A DNA stretch of 6,735 bases from NCBI GenBank assembly GCA_021826835.1, contig JAKAYH010000126.1:1-6735 (forward strand), written 5' to 3'. This DNA is from Thermoplasmata archaeon (lineage in GTDB: Archaea > Thermoplasmatota > Thermoplasmata > Thermoplasmatales > Thermoplasmataceae). Both the position numbers and the translations under genes were made by a program. The notes below the pieces were generated by a model, which saw only the letters and a list, made by a program, of their open reading frames with translations, made no database searches and was not told the DNA's origin. Shown here piece by piece: positions 1 to 6,324 of the stretch (position 1 is its first letter; each line of letters starts with the position of its first letter).

Positions 1-28
1 CGATCTTACAGCATTCTGGAAATAGCCA

Positions 29-1738
29 ATGAGTCTTAACAGCAGGGAAAAGGACAGGATCAAACACATAGCGGAGAGCATATTCGGAAAGATTGACACA
101 AAGGAAGAGGGGGACATTCTTTTTCTGACCCTCCAACCAGATGTGGATAATGAGCTATTTTTTGACAGGTTTTACGACTCTATCAAGAATTCTGGTTATA
201 TATGTTTCATGAGTGAGGAGAATGAAATAGGTGTAATGAGGCGTGATAAACGGGTAAACAATAATGTAAAGCTGCTTCTTCTCATCCTTACAATCCTGAG
301 CATAATCTATGCAGGGTTTGCATATTCATCATCCTATTATTCTGGATCAACAGCAAGTGAAGCGCTTTTCGCATCAATTATATATTTTGCAATACCAATC
401 TTTACAATATTTCTTGTTAGGGAAATTCCCAAGGTCATTGTGCATAGAAGATCTGGAATTCCATATTCCATCCCAATTTTTGTTCCCAATCCCATATCCA
501 TGGGTACAATGGGCTTGATAAATGCCCCTGAAGTTCCTTACAAAAACAGGAATGATATGATTGTTTCAAGTTCCCTTTCATTGATTTTCGGTTTTGTTGC
601 TGCCATGATTTTTTATATTGCAGGCATTGAAGACATTTCCTATGCAATACCTGTGATAACCTCTGTTAATATCCCGGCTCACACCATATCTTCTCCTTTG
701 CTTTTCCAGTTTATCATATTAAGATACCTTCCAATTCAGGGGAATCTGGATCCTCTGGCGTATGCAGGTTGGGTAGGTATGATCTTTACTTCTTTCAACG
801 CCTTCCCCATAGGATTTTTGGATGGGGGTGTTATAATGGCAATTAATAACCAGAAACTGAAGAGGGATATCTCCTATATCTCTCTCTTTGCAATGGTTGC
901 TTTTTCATTGACCTTTCCCTCATGGCTCATTCTTCCTGTGTTTATCCTCCTCATGGGTGTCAATGCACCTATGTCACTTAATCATCTTCAGGCAATTCGA
1001 ACTCATTCAAAGGCGCTGGCAGTTTCAGTTATATTTATCCTGTTCATAGGTATAGTTCCATATCCATTTCATACCACGCAGAGCTCCTTCACCATGAATG
1101 TTCCGGATAATTCTGGTTTAATCATTAACAACACATCTGCCATGGTAATGGGAGGCTCAGCTACATTCTCCTTCGTGGTTAAGAACAGCGGACCCACACC
1201 AATAGAACCTGCATTTTCAATTTCCCCAAGCACTCCATTCAATGTAACCGGTTATGAAACAACACTATCGCCGGGAGCGCAGGAGCTCTTTTCTATAACT
1301 ATAGATTCTGCATCTGTTAATAACCTTGGAATAAACAATTATCAGGTGTCTGTGACTACAGGTCAGTTCACGCGTTCAACATCCATTGAAATATACAAAT
1401 TAGCGCTTTCTAAGACCATGGATTTCAATTCAGCAAATCCTTACATTTCAAAAACAAAAGGAAACAGCTCCGCAAATCTCACGTTCTATTCCCTAAATAA
1501 TCAAAGCATTGCCATATACCTCATTGGTCCTGGAAATATGTCATATATGGCAAGTGTTCACGGAAGTAAGGCAAAGGAGACAGGAACTTATCTTTTAACC
1601 GTAAGCGGAACAGAAATAACGGGGGGAAGTACAGAAAACGTTATCATAACCCCTCTTAAATGGTCCGGTCCATTTCAGGTCATAGCAGTGAATCAGACAT
1701 GGTCTGGAGCAGTAGCTTTTGTAGAACCAGGGAGTTGA
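29..1738 (+). CDS. M50/site-2 protease-like membrane protein with degenerate zinc site and extracellular C-terminal domain (probable pseudoprotease)
   Basis: The 569-residue protein follows the layout of archaeal site-2 proteases. A soluble N-terminal domain (about 1-75) ends in a GYICFMSEENEIGV-type strand. About seven or eight membrane segments follow (roughly 81-100, 113-130, 178-199, 205-231, 245-263, 281-311, 327-345). The family's LDGG motif is present at 264-267 (NAFPIGFLDGG), with D265 in the place of the third zinc ligand. The HExxH motif in the second membrane segment reads REIPK (131-135), so both histidine ligands are gone and only the glutamate remains. The usual AGPLAG motif is also altered near 180-188. 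Residues from about 350 to the end form a beta-rich region resembling CARDB/NEW3-type sandwiches, with eight N-x-S/T sequons. I infer a non-proteolytic relative that binds or scaffolds at the membrane. The ATG at 29 has a weak GGA upstream (18-20) and almost no leader inside the window, so it is probably cotranscribed with an upstream gene. The family call is firm; the function is not. Confidence 0.8.
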   Translation: MSLNSREKDRIKHIAESIFGKIDTKEEGDILFLTLQPDVDNELFFDRFYDSIKNSGYICFMSEENEIGVMRRDKRVNNNVKLLLLILTILSIIYAGFAYSSSYYSGSTASEALFASIIYFAIPIFTIFLVREIPKVIVHRRSGIPYSIPIFVPNPISMGTMGLINAPEVPYKNRNDMIVSSSLSLIFGFVAAMIFYIAGIEDISYAIPVITSVNIPAHTISSPLLFQFIILRYLPIQGNLDPLAYAGWVGMIFTSFNAFPIGFLDGGVIMAINNQKLKRDISYISLFAMVAFSLTFPSWLILPVFILLMGVNAPMSLNHLQAIRTHSKALAVSVIFILFIGIVPYPFHTTQSSFTMNVPDNSGLIINNTSAMVMGGSATFSFVVKNSGPTPIEPAFSISPSTPFNVTGYETTLSPGAQELFSITIDSASVNNLGINNYQVSVTTGQFTRSTSIEIYKLALSKTMDFNSANPYISKTKGNSSANLTFYSLNNQSIAIYLIGPGNMSYMASVHGSKAKETGTYLLTVSGTEITGGSTENVIITPLKWSGPFQVIAVNQTWSGAVAFVEPGS

Positions 1739-1763
1739 ATCTGAATTATAGAATAAATATCTA

Positions 1764-1768
1764 TTTTT
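1764..1768 (+). terminator. Possible oligo-T terminator after the site-2-protease-like gene
   Basis: A run of five T residues within ATCTATTTTTGG lies about 25 nt after the stop codon at 1736-1738. Archaeal transcripts often end at short oligo-T runs without a hairpin, and no stable hairpin is visible here. This is a weak call based only on T-richness and position. Confidence 0.25.
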
Positions 1769-1809
1769 GGTTGAAAATCAAAAGCAATTGTGATAATTTT
1801 AGTTGAAAT

Positions 1810-1826
1810 GCATATGAGGCTCATGC
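1810..1826. promoter_or_regulatory. Palindrome abutting the NAD kinase TATA box (candidate operator)
   Basis: The bases GCATATGAGGCTCATGC hold two nested inverted repeats: ATGAG-G-CTCAT at 1814-1824, and GCAT at 1810-1813 with ATGC at 1823-1826. The element ends directly before the TATA-like box at 1827-1834, where it overlaps the expected BRE position. A repressor or activator bound here would directly affect TBP/TFB loading. Operator function is inferred from the symmetry and position alone. Confidence 0.35.
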
Positions 1827-1834
1827 TTTAATAT
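1827..1834 (+). promoter_or_regulatory. TATA box of the NAD kinase gene, leaderless type
   Basis: TTTAATAT is centred about 25 nt upstream of the ATG at 1856. This is the archaeal TATA-to-transcription-start spacing, so the transcript would begin at or next to the start codon. There is no purine-rich ribosome binding site before that ATG, which fits a leaderless mRNA. The spacing favours the ATG at 1856 over the in-frame TTG at 1850. Confidence 0.55.
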
Positions 1835-1855
1835 TGAACTAAAATATTCTTGCCT

Positions 1856-2923
1856 ATGCTATTCGGGTTTGTCATTAATCCTTATGCGGGTGTTGGATTA
1901 AATTATAGAATGAAAGGCTCAGATTCAATAAAAGGTGTTTCCATAACTACAGCATATTCTATTAACAGAGCCCGTGCATTCCTTCTCGATTTAGAGGAAG
2001 GAATGAAATTTTATGTACCATCTGGTGAAATGGGGGAGAATGCAATAAGGGAAACTGGTAAAATGTCTTATGAAGTTATAACAAAACCGCATGCGCCCTT
2101 TACACCTGATGATACCATTGAATTTGTGAAACAAGCATCTGAAAAATGTGATCTCATTATATTTGTAGGCGGAGATGGGACAGCCAGAGATGTTGTAAAG
2201 GGAAATGTTGTAGACAAACCCATAATAGGAATCCCTGCAGGAATGAAGATGTATAGTTCCGTCTTTGCTTCAACACCTGAGGCAGCTGCATCTATAATTA
2301 ACAGGATTCACAGAACTGGTAATATGAAATTCCAGAAAGGGGAGGTAATCGATCTTAATGAAGAGCTTTTCCAGAAGGGAACACTGGATGTAAAGAAGTA
2401 TGCAGAGGTCTCAATACCTCTTGCCGATGAGGTTGTGAGAGATCCAAAAAATATCTATTCTTCCCAGGATGTTGATATGATAGTAGAATATATTCTGGAT
2501 AACATGGATGATTCTTACTATATTGTGGGAACGGGAACAACATGCAAGATGATTCTTCAAAAACTTGGATTTTTCACAAATCCGCTGGGTGTTGATCTTA
2601 TTAAAGACAAGAAACTCATTGCTTCTGATATTTACATGGATGATATAAAAAAATATTATGCAGGTGGCAGAATTAAGCTGATTCTCACTCCAACAGGAGG
2701 GCAGGGATACATTCTTGGAAGGGGAAACAGACAGATTACCATGGATGTCCTTAAACTCATAAAAAAAGAAGATATCATTGTAATGGCATCGCAGGAAAAG
2801 GTGAACGATCTGAAGGCTTTACGGGTGGATATGGACGGCTTTTCCCAATATTTTCAATCAAAATATATCCGTGTGGTTATAGGATATTCAGACTTCAGGA
2901 TTATGAAGCTCTCCTCCTCATAG
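1856..2923 (+). CDS. ATP-NAD kinase family protein (COG3199 type)
   Basis: This 355-residue cytosolic protein is predicted to phosphorylate NAD+ to NADP+ with ATP or polyphosphate, supplying cofactor for biosynthesis. Counting from the ATG at 1856, the diacylglycerol/NAD kinase-fold motif GGDGT is at 105-109 (IIFVGGDGTARDVV). The family's N-terminal NPYAGVG is at 8-14. GIPAGMKMYSSVFA at 125-138 is typical of COG3199, and so are the VGTGTT segment (about 224-229), the GVDLI segment (245-249) and the TPTGGQGYILGRGN block (278-291). Length is normal for the family. An in-frame TTG at 1850 would add two residues, but the TATA spacing supports the ATG. Substrate preference in this subfamily is less well established than for classical NadK, so the exact phosphoryl donor and acceptor are inferred. 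The gene is preceded by its own promoter and a palindrome and followed after 42 nt by the DUF2070 gene. Confidence 0.85.
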   Translation: MLFGFVINPYAGVGLNYRMKGSDSIKGVSITTAYSINRARAFLLDLEEGMKFYVPSGEMGENAIRETGKMSYEVITKPHAPFTPDDTIEFVKQASEKCDLIIFVGGDGTARDVVKGNVVDKPIIGIPAGMKMYSSVFASTPEAAASIINRIHRTGNMKFQKGEVIDLNEELFQKGTLDVKKYAEVSIPLADEVVRDPKNIYSSQDVDMIVEYILDNMDDSYYIVGTGTTCKMILQKLGFFTNPLGVDLIKDKKLIASDIYMDDIKKYYAGGRIKLILTPTGGQGYILGRGNRQITMDVLKLIKKEDIIVMASQEKVNDLKALRVDMDGFSQYFQSKYIRVVIGYSDFRIMKLSSS

Positions 2924-2938
2924 TGGGAGAGAAAAACG

Positions 2939-2943
2939 TTAAA
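2939..2943 (+). promoter_or_regulatory. Weak TATA-like element before the DUF2070 gene
   Basis: TTAAA within AACGTTAAACC is centred about 25 nt upstream of the TTG start at 2966, the same spacing as the other starts in this window. The match is poor. The 42-nt gap after the NAD kinase stop would also permit readthrough from that gene. Confidence 0.3.
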
Positions 2944-2965
2944 CCTTTGATTTATTACTTGTACA

Positions 2966-4696
2966 TTGGCTGAACGACGAAAGAGAACCTTTGCAGACTT
3001 GAGCAAGTACATCAAAAAATCTCCAAATCCCGCTTGGGTTATGCTTGCAATAGCCCTTGGGTTTCTTGGTGTTTATCTATATACTATGAATATTTACCTT
3101 GCAACGCTCATCGTTATTATTCCATATTCTCTCAATTTAATTCTTGATCAGATAACTTTCAAATCGACGCAGACGATATTTCCATTGAGGAGAAACATCA
3201 CATCGGTTGCCATTACAATGTGGTTCTACATATTATTCTCCGGTATTCTTATCATCATTTTCCCATGGCTAAAGTTTCAGGCCATCCCTCTGGGCATTAG
3301 TTTTACAGCGTTTTTCAGATATCTTGTCTTATATATCTATTTTTCAAAAAAGCCCTATGTGAACATTTTCACATCGCTCTATTTTTCCCTATGTCTTATT
3401 CCCACTTTCATCTATTTGGGTCTCTTTGGACCCATTATTGAAATAGTATTCTTTTCTCTTTTTTCAGCAATTCTTGCAGCATTTTTTGTGGAAAAATCAA
3501 CAAAAAAGTTCAAGGAACGATACGGCGAGGAACCTACAGACCTAGTAAAATTCTTTCTTCTGCATGGGTTTGACAGAAAGTACAACGAAATAGGGGAAAG
3601 ATTTTTCAAGAAAATGTACAACCAAAATAAAACTGTACCTGTGAAGACCATTGCGCTTCGTGATAAATCGGGTAGCCTGAAGACAGTTCTGGTCTTCCCA
3701 TATATCCACCCGGGTCCTTTTGGTACAGTTGGTTCCAGCGATCTACCAATCAGACTTCAGAGAAGGTTAAACGATCTGAAATGTGATCTGATGGTATTTC
3801 ATACAACAACCACCAATGATAACAACTGCTCTGGAGAGGAAGATATAGTATCAATAACCGATGGAATCAAAAGGGCCATGTCATCAGGGACAAATGCTGA
3901 ATTTATGGCCAGAATAAAAAGGGTCAACGCATCCAAGTATGCCATTTCCATATTCCGATTCGGCAATTATGGATTTGGAGCTATCCTTCCTGAGCGTGAT
4001 CCCTTTGATGATGTTTCCCTACCTGAAGGAAAGAGGATAATGGAAGCAGTCATGGACTCAGGGGCTAGTGATTTCGCCGTTATAGATGCACAGAGTAACT
4101 ATACTCCAGGGGTTCTGGAACTCATGGACTGTTCACCACTGATCAGACCATTCCAAAGGGAATTTGAGCGAATGGAGACAAAATATCCAATAATGGCCGG
4201 TTATGCAAGAGGAAGTTACAACACAAAATCACTGGGAGAAATGGGCATTCAGGTTCTCACTTTCAGCATAGACTCTGTCATAAATGCAACAATACTAACA
4301 GATTCAAACAACATTACTGCAGACCTGATGATGAAGATTAGGGAAAATTTGAAAGATATATGCAAAATGGTTGAAATTTACACAACAGATAATCATGTTG
4401 TCAATGGAAGCACGCTTGATATGAATCCTCTTGGGGAAAAAGACGATAATGTGAAGCTTGTTGAAAAAATCAGAAATATTACAGAGTTGAGCATTGCATC
4501 CATCTCAGAATGCACTTCTGAAATGGGTAGTGCAGATGTAAACGTTAAAATGGGTTCAGAGGAGAGTTATCAGGAACTCTTGGATACAGTTTTCTCATCA
4601 GTGAGAGTTTCCAAAAGACTTGCCGGATTAATTATTCCAGCAGCATTCTTTATACCTCTAATAATAACCTATCTAGTTTACCTTGTTTTCTTTTAG
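2966..4696 (+). CDS. DUF2070 family archaeal membrane protein
   Basis: The 576-residue protein matches the archaeal DUF2070 family, whose biochemical role I do not know to be established. After a short basic N-terminus (ADLSKYIKKSP) come about six membrane segments (roughly 24-42, 44-62, 81-100, 107-127, 132-152, 154-174). A large soluble domain spans about 185-545, and one C-terminal anchor lies at 551-575. Conserved-looking polar motifs in the soluble domain are HPGPFG (248-253), FHTTTTNDNNC (278-288), IDAQSN (373-378) and TTDNHVVNG (473-481). Their His/Asp/Asn content suggests a metal or nucleophile site, which is inference. The start is TTG at 2966: the next in-frame ATG falls inside the first membrane segment, and family members begin shortly before the LSKYI segment. 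The stop codon overlaps that of aroC on the opposite strand. Confidence 0.8.
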   Translation: MAERRKRTFADLSKYIKKSPNPAWVMLAIALGFLGVYLYTMNIYLATLIVIIPYSLNLILDQITFKSTQTIFPLRRNITSVAITMWFYILFSGILIIIFPWLKFQAIPLGISFTAFFRYLVLYIYFSKKPYVNIFTSLYFSLCLIPTFIYLGLFGPIIEIVFFSLFSAILAAFFVEKSTKKFKERYGEEPTDLVKFFLLHGFDRKYNEIGERFFKKMYNQNKTVPVKTIALRDKSGSLKTVLVFPYIHPGPFGTVGSSDLPIRLQRRLNDLKCDLMVFHTTTTNDNNCSGEEDIVSITDGIKRAMSSGTNAEFMARIKRVNASKYAISIFRFGNYGFGAILPERDPFDDVSLPEGKRIMEAVMDSGASDFAVIDAQSNYTPGVLELMDCSPLIRPFQREFERMETKYPIMAGYARGSYNTKSLGEMGIQVLTFSIDSVINATILTDSNNITADLMMKIRENLKDICKMVEIYTTDNHVVNGSTLDMNPLGEKDDNVKLVEKIRNITELSIASISECTSEMGSADVNVKMGSEESYQELLDTVFSSVRVSKRLAGLIIPAAFFIPLIITYLVYLVFF

Positions 4697-5772
4697 GATC
4701 TGTTAATTCCAGATCTGAGGATCAAATCATAAACAGCTAAGGCAGATACGCACGTGATCACAGGCACCGCCCTAATAGCTATGCATGGATCATGTCTTCC
4801 TTTCACAGTAATCTGTTCATTTTCCATTGTTTCGAGATTTACAGTATTCTGGCTTTCCCTAATGGATGAGGTTGGTTTCATTGCAACCCGAAACTCTATG
4901 GGCATCCCGTTGGTTATTCCACCGAGGATTCCACCATTATGGTTCTCTCTGGTTCTTATCTTTCCTTCTTCCATGTAAAATTCATCTCTGGAATCGGTCC
5001 CTTTAAGTTTGGTGAATCCAAAGCCAGAACCAAATTCAATTCCCTTCAATCCCGGGATTGAAAACATAAGATGTGATATAACACTCTCAAAGGAATCGAA
5101 AAAAGGTTCTCCCAATCCGGGGGGGCAGTTTTTTATGATTGTTTTTATTGAGGCTCCAGTGCTGTCACCATTTTTGATGAGGTCCATGATCAGGGAAGAT
5201 GCCCTATTATTTGCATCTAAATCAGGCATTCTTGTCTCATGTGAATAAATATCATTTTCCGTTATCTTCTTTTCACTCTCTATTGAAATATCTCCCATAG
5301 TGTCAATATAAGATAATATGTTAATTCCCCTCATTTTCAGGGCACTAAGAATAATAGCACCTGCACCTACCAGACAAGCGGTCATTCTTCCTGATAAAAA
5401 TCCACCACCTTGAAAATTCCTGAATCTTCCATATTTGTAGTAAAGTGAAATGTCTCCATGGCCTGGCCTTGGTCTATCCCTCAATTCAGAATACGTCTTT
5501 GAAATAACATCCATATTTTTGATAATGCCGGTGATTGCACCGCCATCGCTAAAACCATCATTTACACCACTAATAATCTCAACTTCATCCGCTTCTTTCC
5601 TCTGTGTAGTGAGTATACTCTGCCCAGGAGCTCTTCGCGACATCCAGAGATTGATCTCATCTGAATTTATCTTAACTCCAGCCGGAATACCAGATAACGT
5701 AAATCCAATGTAGGAACCATGAGATGAACCAAAAATTGAAAGCGATAACGCATCCTTGAAAGTAAAGCTCAT
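4693..5772 (-). CDS. aroC: Chorismate synthase
   Basis: Chorismate synthase converts 5-enolpyruvylshikimate 3-phosphate to chorismate with reduced FMN, the last step of the shikimate pathway, in the cytosol. The 359-residue length is normal. Family motifs appear in order: GSSHGSYIGFTLSGIP (15-30) with catalytic H18, RRAPGQS (46-52), RPGHGDI (102-108) with H105 (usually RPGHAD), FLSGRMTA (126-132), NHNGGILGGITNGMPI (277-292), KPTSSI (299-304) and GRHDPCIAIRAVPV (325-338). The third signature normally continues with a glutamate, but here T340 takes its place. Most other landmarks are intact, so I expect an active enzyme. The ATG at 5772 puts the first motif at the usual distance from the N-terminus. 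No other shikimate gene is in the window. The gene diverges from hsp20 and converges on the DUF2070 gene with overlapping stop codons. Confidence 0.96.
   Translation of the reverse strand: MSFTFKDALSLSIFGSSHGSYIGFTLSGIPAGVKINSDEINLWMSRRAPGQSILTTQRKEADEVEIISGVNDGFSDGGAITGIIKNMDVISKTYSELRDRPRPGHGDISLYYKYGRFRNFQGGGFLSGRMTACLVGAGAIILSALKMRGINILSYIDTMGDISIESEKKITENDIYSHETRMPDLDANNRASSLIMDLIKNGDSTGASIKTIIKNCPPGLGEPFFDSFESVISHLMFSIPGLKGIEFGSGFGFTKLKGTDSRDEFYMEEGKIRTRENHNGGILGGITNGMPIEFRVAMKPTSSIRESQNTVNLETMENEQITVKGRHDPCIAIRAVPVITCVSALAVYDLILRSGINRS
4697..4715. repeat. Inverted repeat at the convergent DUF2070/aroC ends
   Basis: GATCTG at 4697-4702 pairs with CAGATC at 4710-4715 around a 7-nt loop, directly after the DUF2070 stop and within the last codons of aroC. 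A G-T pair could extend the stem by one. It could act as a 3' end hairpin for the plus-strand transcript, but no T-run follows it. A chance repeat in coding sequence is also possible. Confidence 0.3.
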
Positions 5773-5792
5773 AATTTAGGATATCGGCGTGG

Positions 5793-5800
5793 AAAATAGA
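5793..5800 (-). promoter_or_regulatory. Possible TATA-like box for aroC
   Basis: Read on the minus strand, TCTATTTT lies about 24-25 nt upstream of the aroC ATG at 5772, the spacing expected for a leaderless archaeal transcript. It is a poor TATA match in an AT-rich region, so position carries most of the weight. Confidence 0.35.
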
Positions 5801-5859
5801 TTTTTTCATATCTATGGTCAAATTAGAGGAAATTATAGAAATATGTAGGTTTGTGAAAG

Positions 5860-5874
5860 CCAATTTGAATTTGG
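5860..5874. promoter_or_regulatory. Imperfect palindrome upstream of the hsp20 promoter
   Basis: CCAATTTGAATTTGG pairs in six of seven symmetric positions around a central G. It lies about 21 nt upstream of the hsp20 TATA box, in the divergent region shared with aroC. An activator or heat-shock regulator site is possible, but AT-rich DNA gives such symmetry by chance fairly often. Confidence 0.3.
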
Positions 5875-5895
5875 AGCATAACCGGCTAAGTCATC

Positions 5896-5905
5896 TTTAT
5901 ATAAT
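5896..5905 (+). promoter_or_regulatory. Strong TATA box of hsp20
   Basis: TTTATATAAT is a near-consensus archaeal TATA box, centred about 24 nt before the ATG at 5924. It is the best promoter match in the window and implies leaderless transcription, with no ribosome binding site before the start. Its strength fits a highly inducible or abundant chaperone gene. Confidence 0.7.
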
Positions 5906-5923
5906 CTGTTAAAATATTAAACT

Positions 5924-6313
5924 ATGGCATCGTTGTATGGACCAGTAAAATACTTTACAGATGAAATGATGAAAAATGCAAATGACAGGGCAAAGGAGAT
6001 ACTTACATTTCTCTATCCTGCAATAACAATGTATGAAGAAGAAGGAGAGATTATCATAGAGGCTGATTTGCCGGGTTTCGACAAGAAGGACATTAAAGTC
6101 TCAGCGCATAAACATTCAGTTGAGATCAGCGCCACAAGAAAGGTTGTTGAACATGACCACGTAATACTTGATCAGAGACCACAGAAGATTCTCAAGCATG
6201 TTCATGTACCAACCGAGATAGATGAAAACTCTCAACTCTCAGCCAAATACCAGAATGGCGTACTTGTAGTAAGAGTCCCTGCAAAGGGAATAAAATCGGT
6301 CAAAATAGAGTAA
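5924..6313 (+). CDS. hsp20: Small heat shock protein, Hsp20/alpha-crystallin family
   Basis: The 129-residue protein is an ATP-independent holdase that binds unfolding proteins and forms oligomers in the cytosol. A short helical N-terminal arm (1-32) precedes the alpha-crystallin domain (about 33-119). Hallmarks are EADLPGFDKKDI (46-57), the VEISATRK strand (66-73) and the NGVLVVRVPA motif (111-120), matching the family's A-x-x-x-n-GVL signature. The tail is very short and holds VKI (126-128), an IxI-like motif that in relatives docks on a neighbouring subunit. The region 74-95, which includes the dimerisation loop, is rich in His, Asp and Gln. Both the start and the near-consensus TATA box about 24 nt before it are clear. 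The gene is monocistronic: it diverges from aroC and converges on the ABC1-family gene with a 2-nt gap. Confidence 0.93.
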   Translation: MASLYGPVKYFTDEMMKNANDRAKEILTFLYPAITMYEEEGEIIIEADLPGFDKKDIKVSAHKHSVEISATRKVVEHDHVILDQRPQKILKHVHVPTEIDENSQLSAKYQNGVLVVRVPAKGIKSVKIE

Positions 6314-6324
6314 TTTTATTTTTT
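6314..6324 (+). terminator. Oligo-T terminator of hsp20
   Basis: Directly after the hsp20 stop codon the sequence reads TTTTATTTTTT, ending in a run of six T residues. That is a typical archaeal termination signal without a hairpin. It overlaps the last codons of the convergent gene, where the same bases encode the terminal lysines and the stop. Confidence 0.5.

Noticed and set aside
1..39. C-terminal end of an upstream plus-strand gene. All three frames are open from base 1: stops at 23-25 (TAG), 30-32 (TGA, in an ATGA overlap with the start at 29) and 37-39 (TAA).
   Set aside because: The visible tails are 7 to 12 residues with no recognisable motif, so neither the frame nor the existence of a gene can be decided from this window.
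1770..1808. Direct repeat GTTGAAA at 1770-1776 and 1802-1808, 32 bp apart, upstream of the NAD kinase.
   Set aside because: A seven-base repeat in AT-rich intergenic DNA is expected by chance. The spacing of about three helical turns is suggestive but not enough alone.
1850..1855. Alternative TTG start for the NAD kinase, adding two residues.
   Set aside because: The TATA-like box at 1827-1834 is at the expected leaderless distance from the ATG at 1856, and the homologous sequence begins right after it.
3679..3697. Inverted repeat GAAGAC / GTCTTC with a 7-nt spacer inside the DUF2070 gene.
   Set aside because: It is a short symmetric match deep in coding sequence, with no regulatory position and no T-run, so chance is the simplest explanation.
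4754..5713. Plus-strand open frames of 74 to 87 codons opposite aroC.
   Set aside because: They lie antisense to a clear chorismate synthase whose motifs run through the whole region, and they show no family motif of their own.
5672..5863. A 63-codon minus-strand frame with a hydrophobic, Trp-rich product spanning the aroC start.
   Set aside because: It overlaps the aroC start and the promoter region in another frame, and its composition is what AT-rich non-coding DNA gives. No supporting motif was found.
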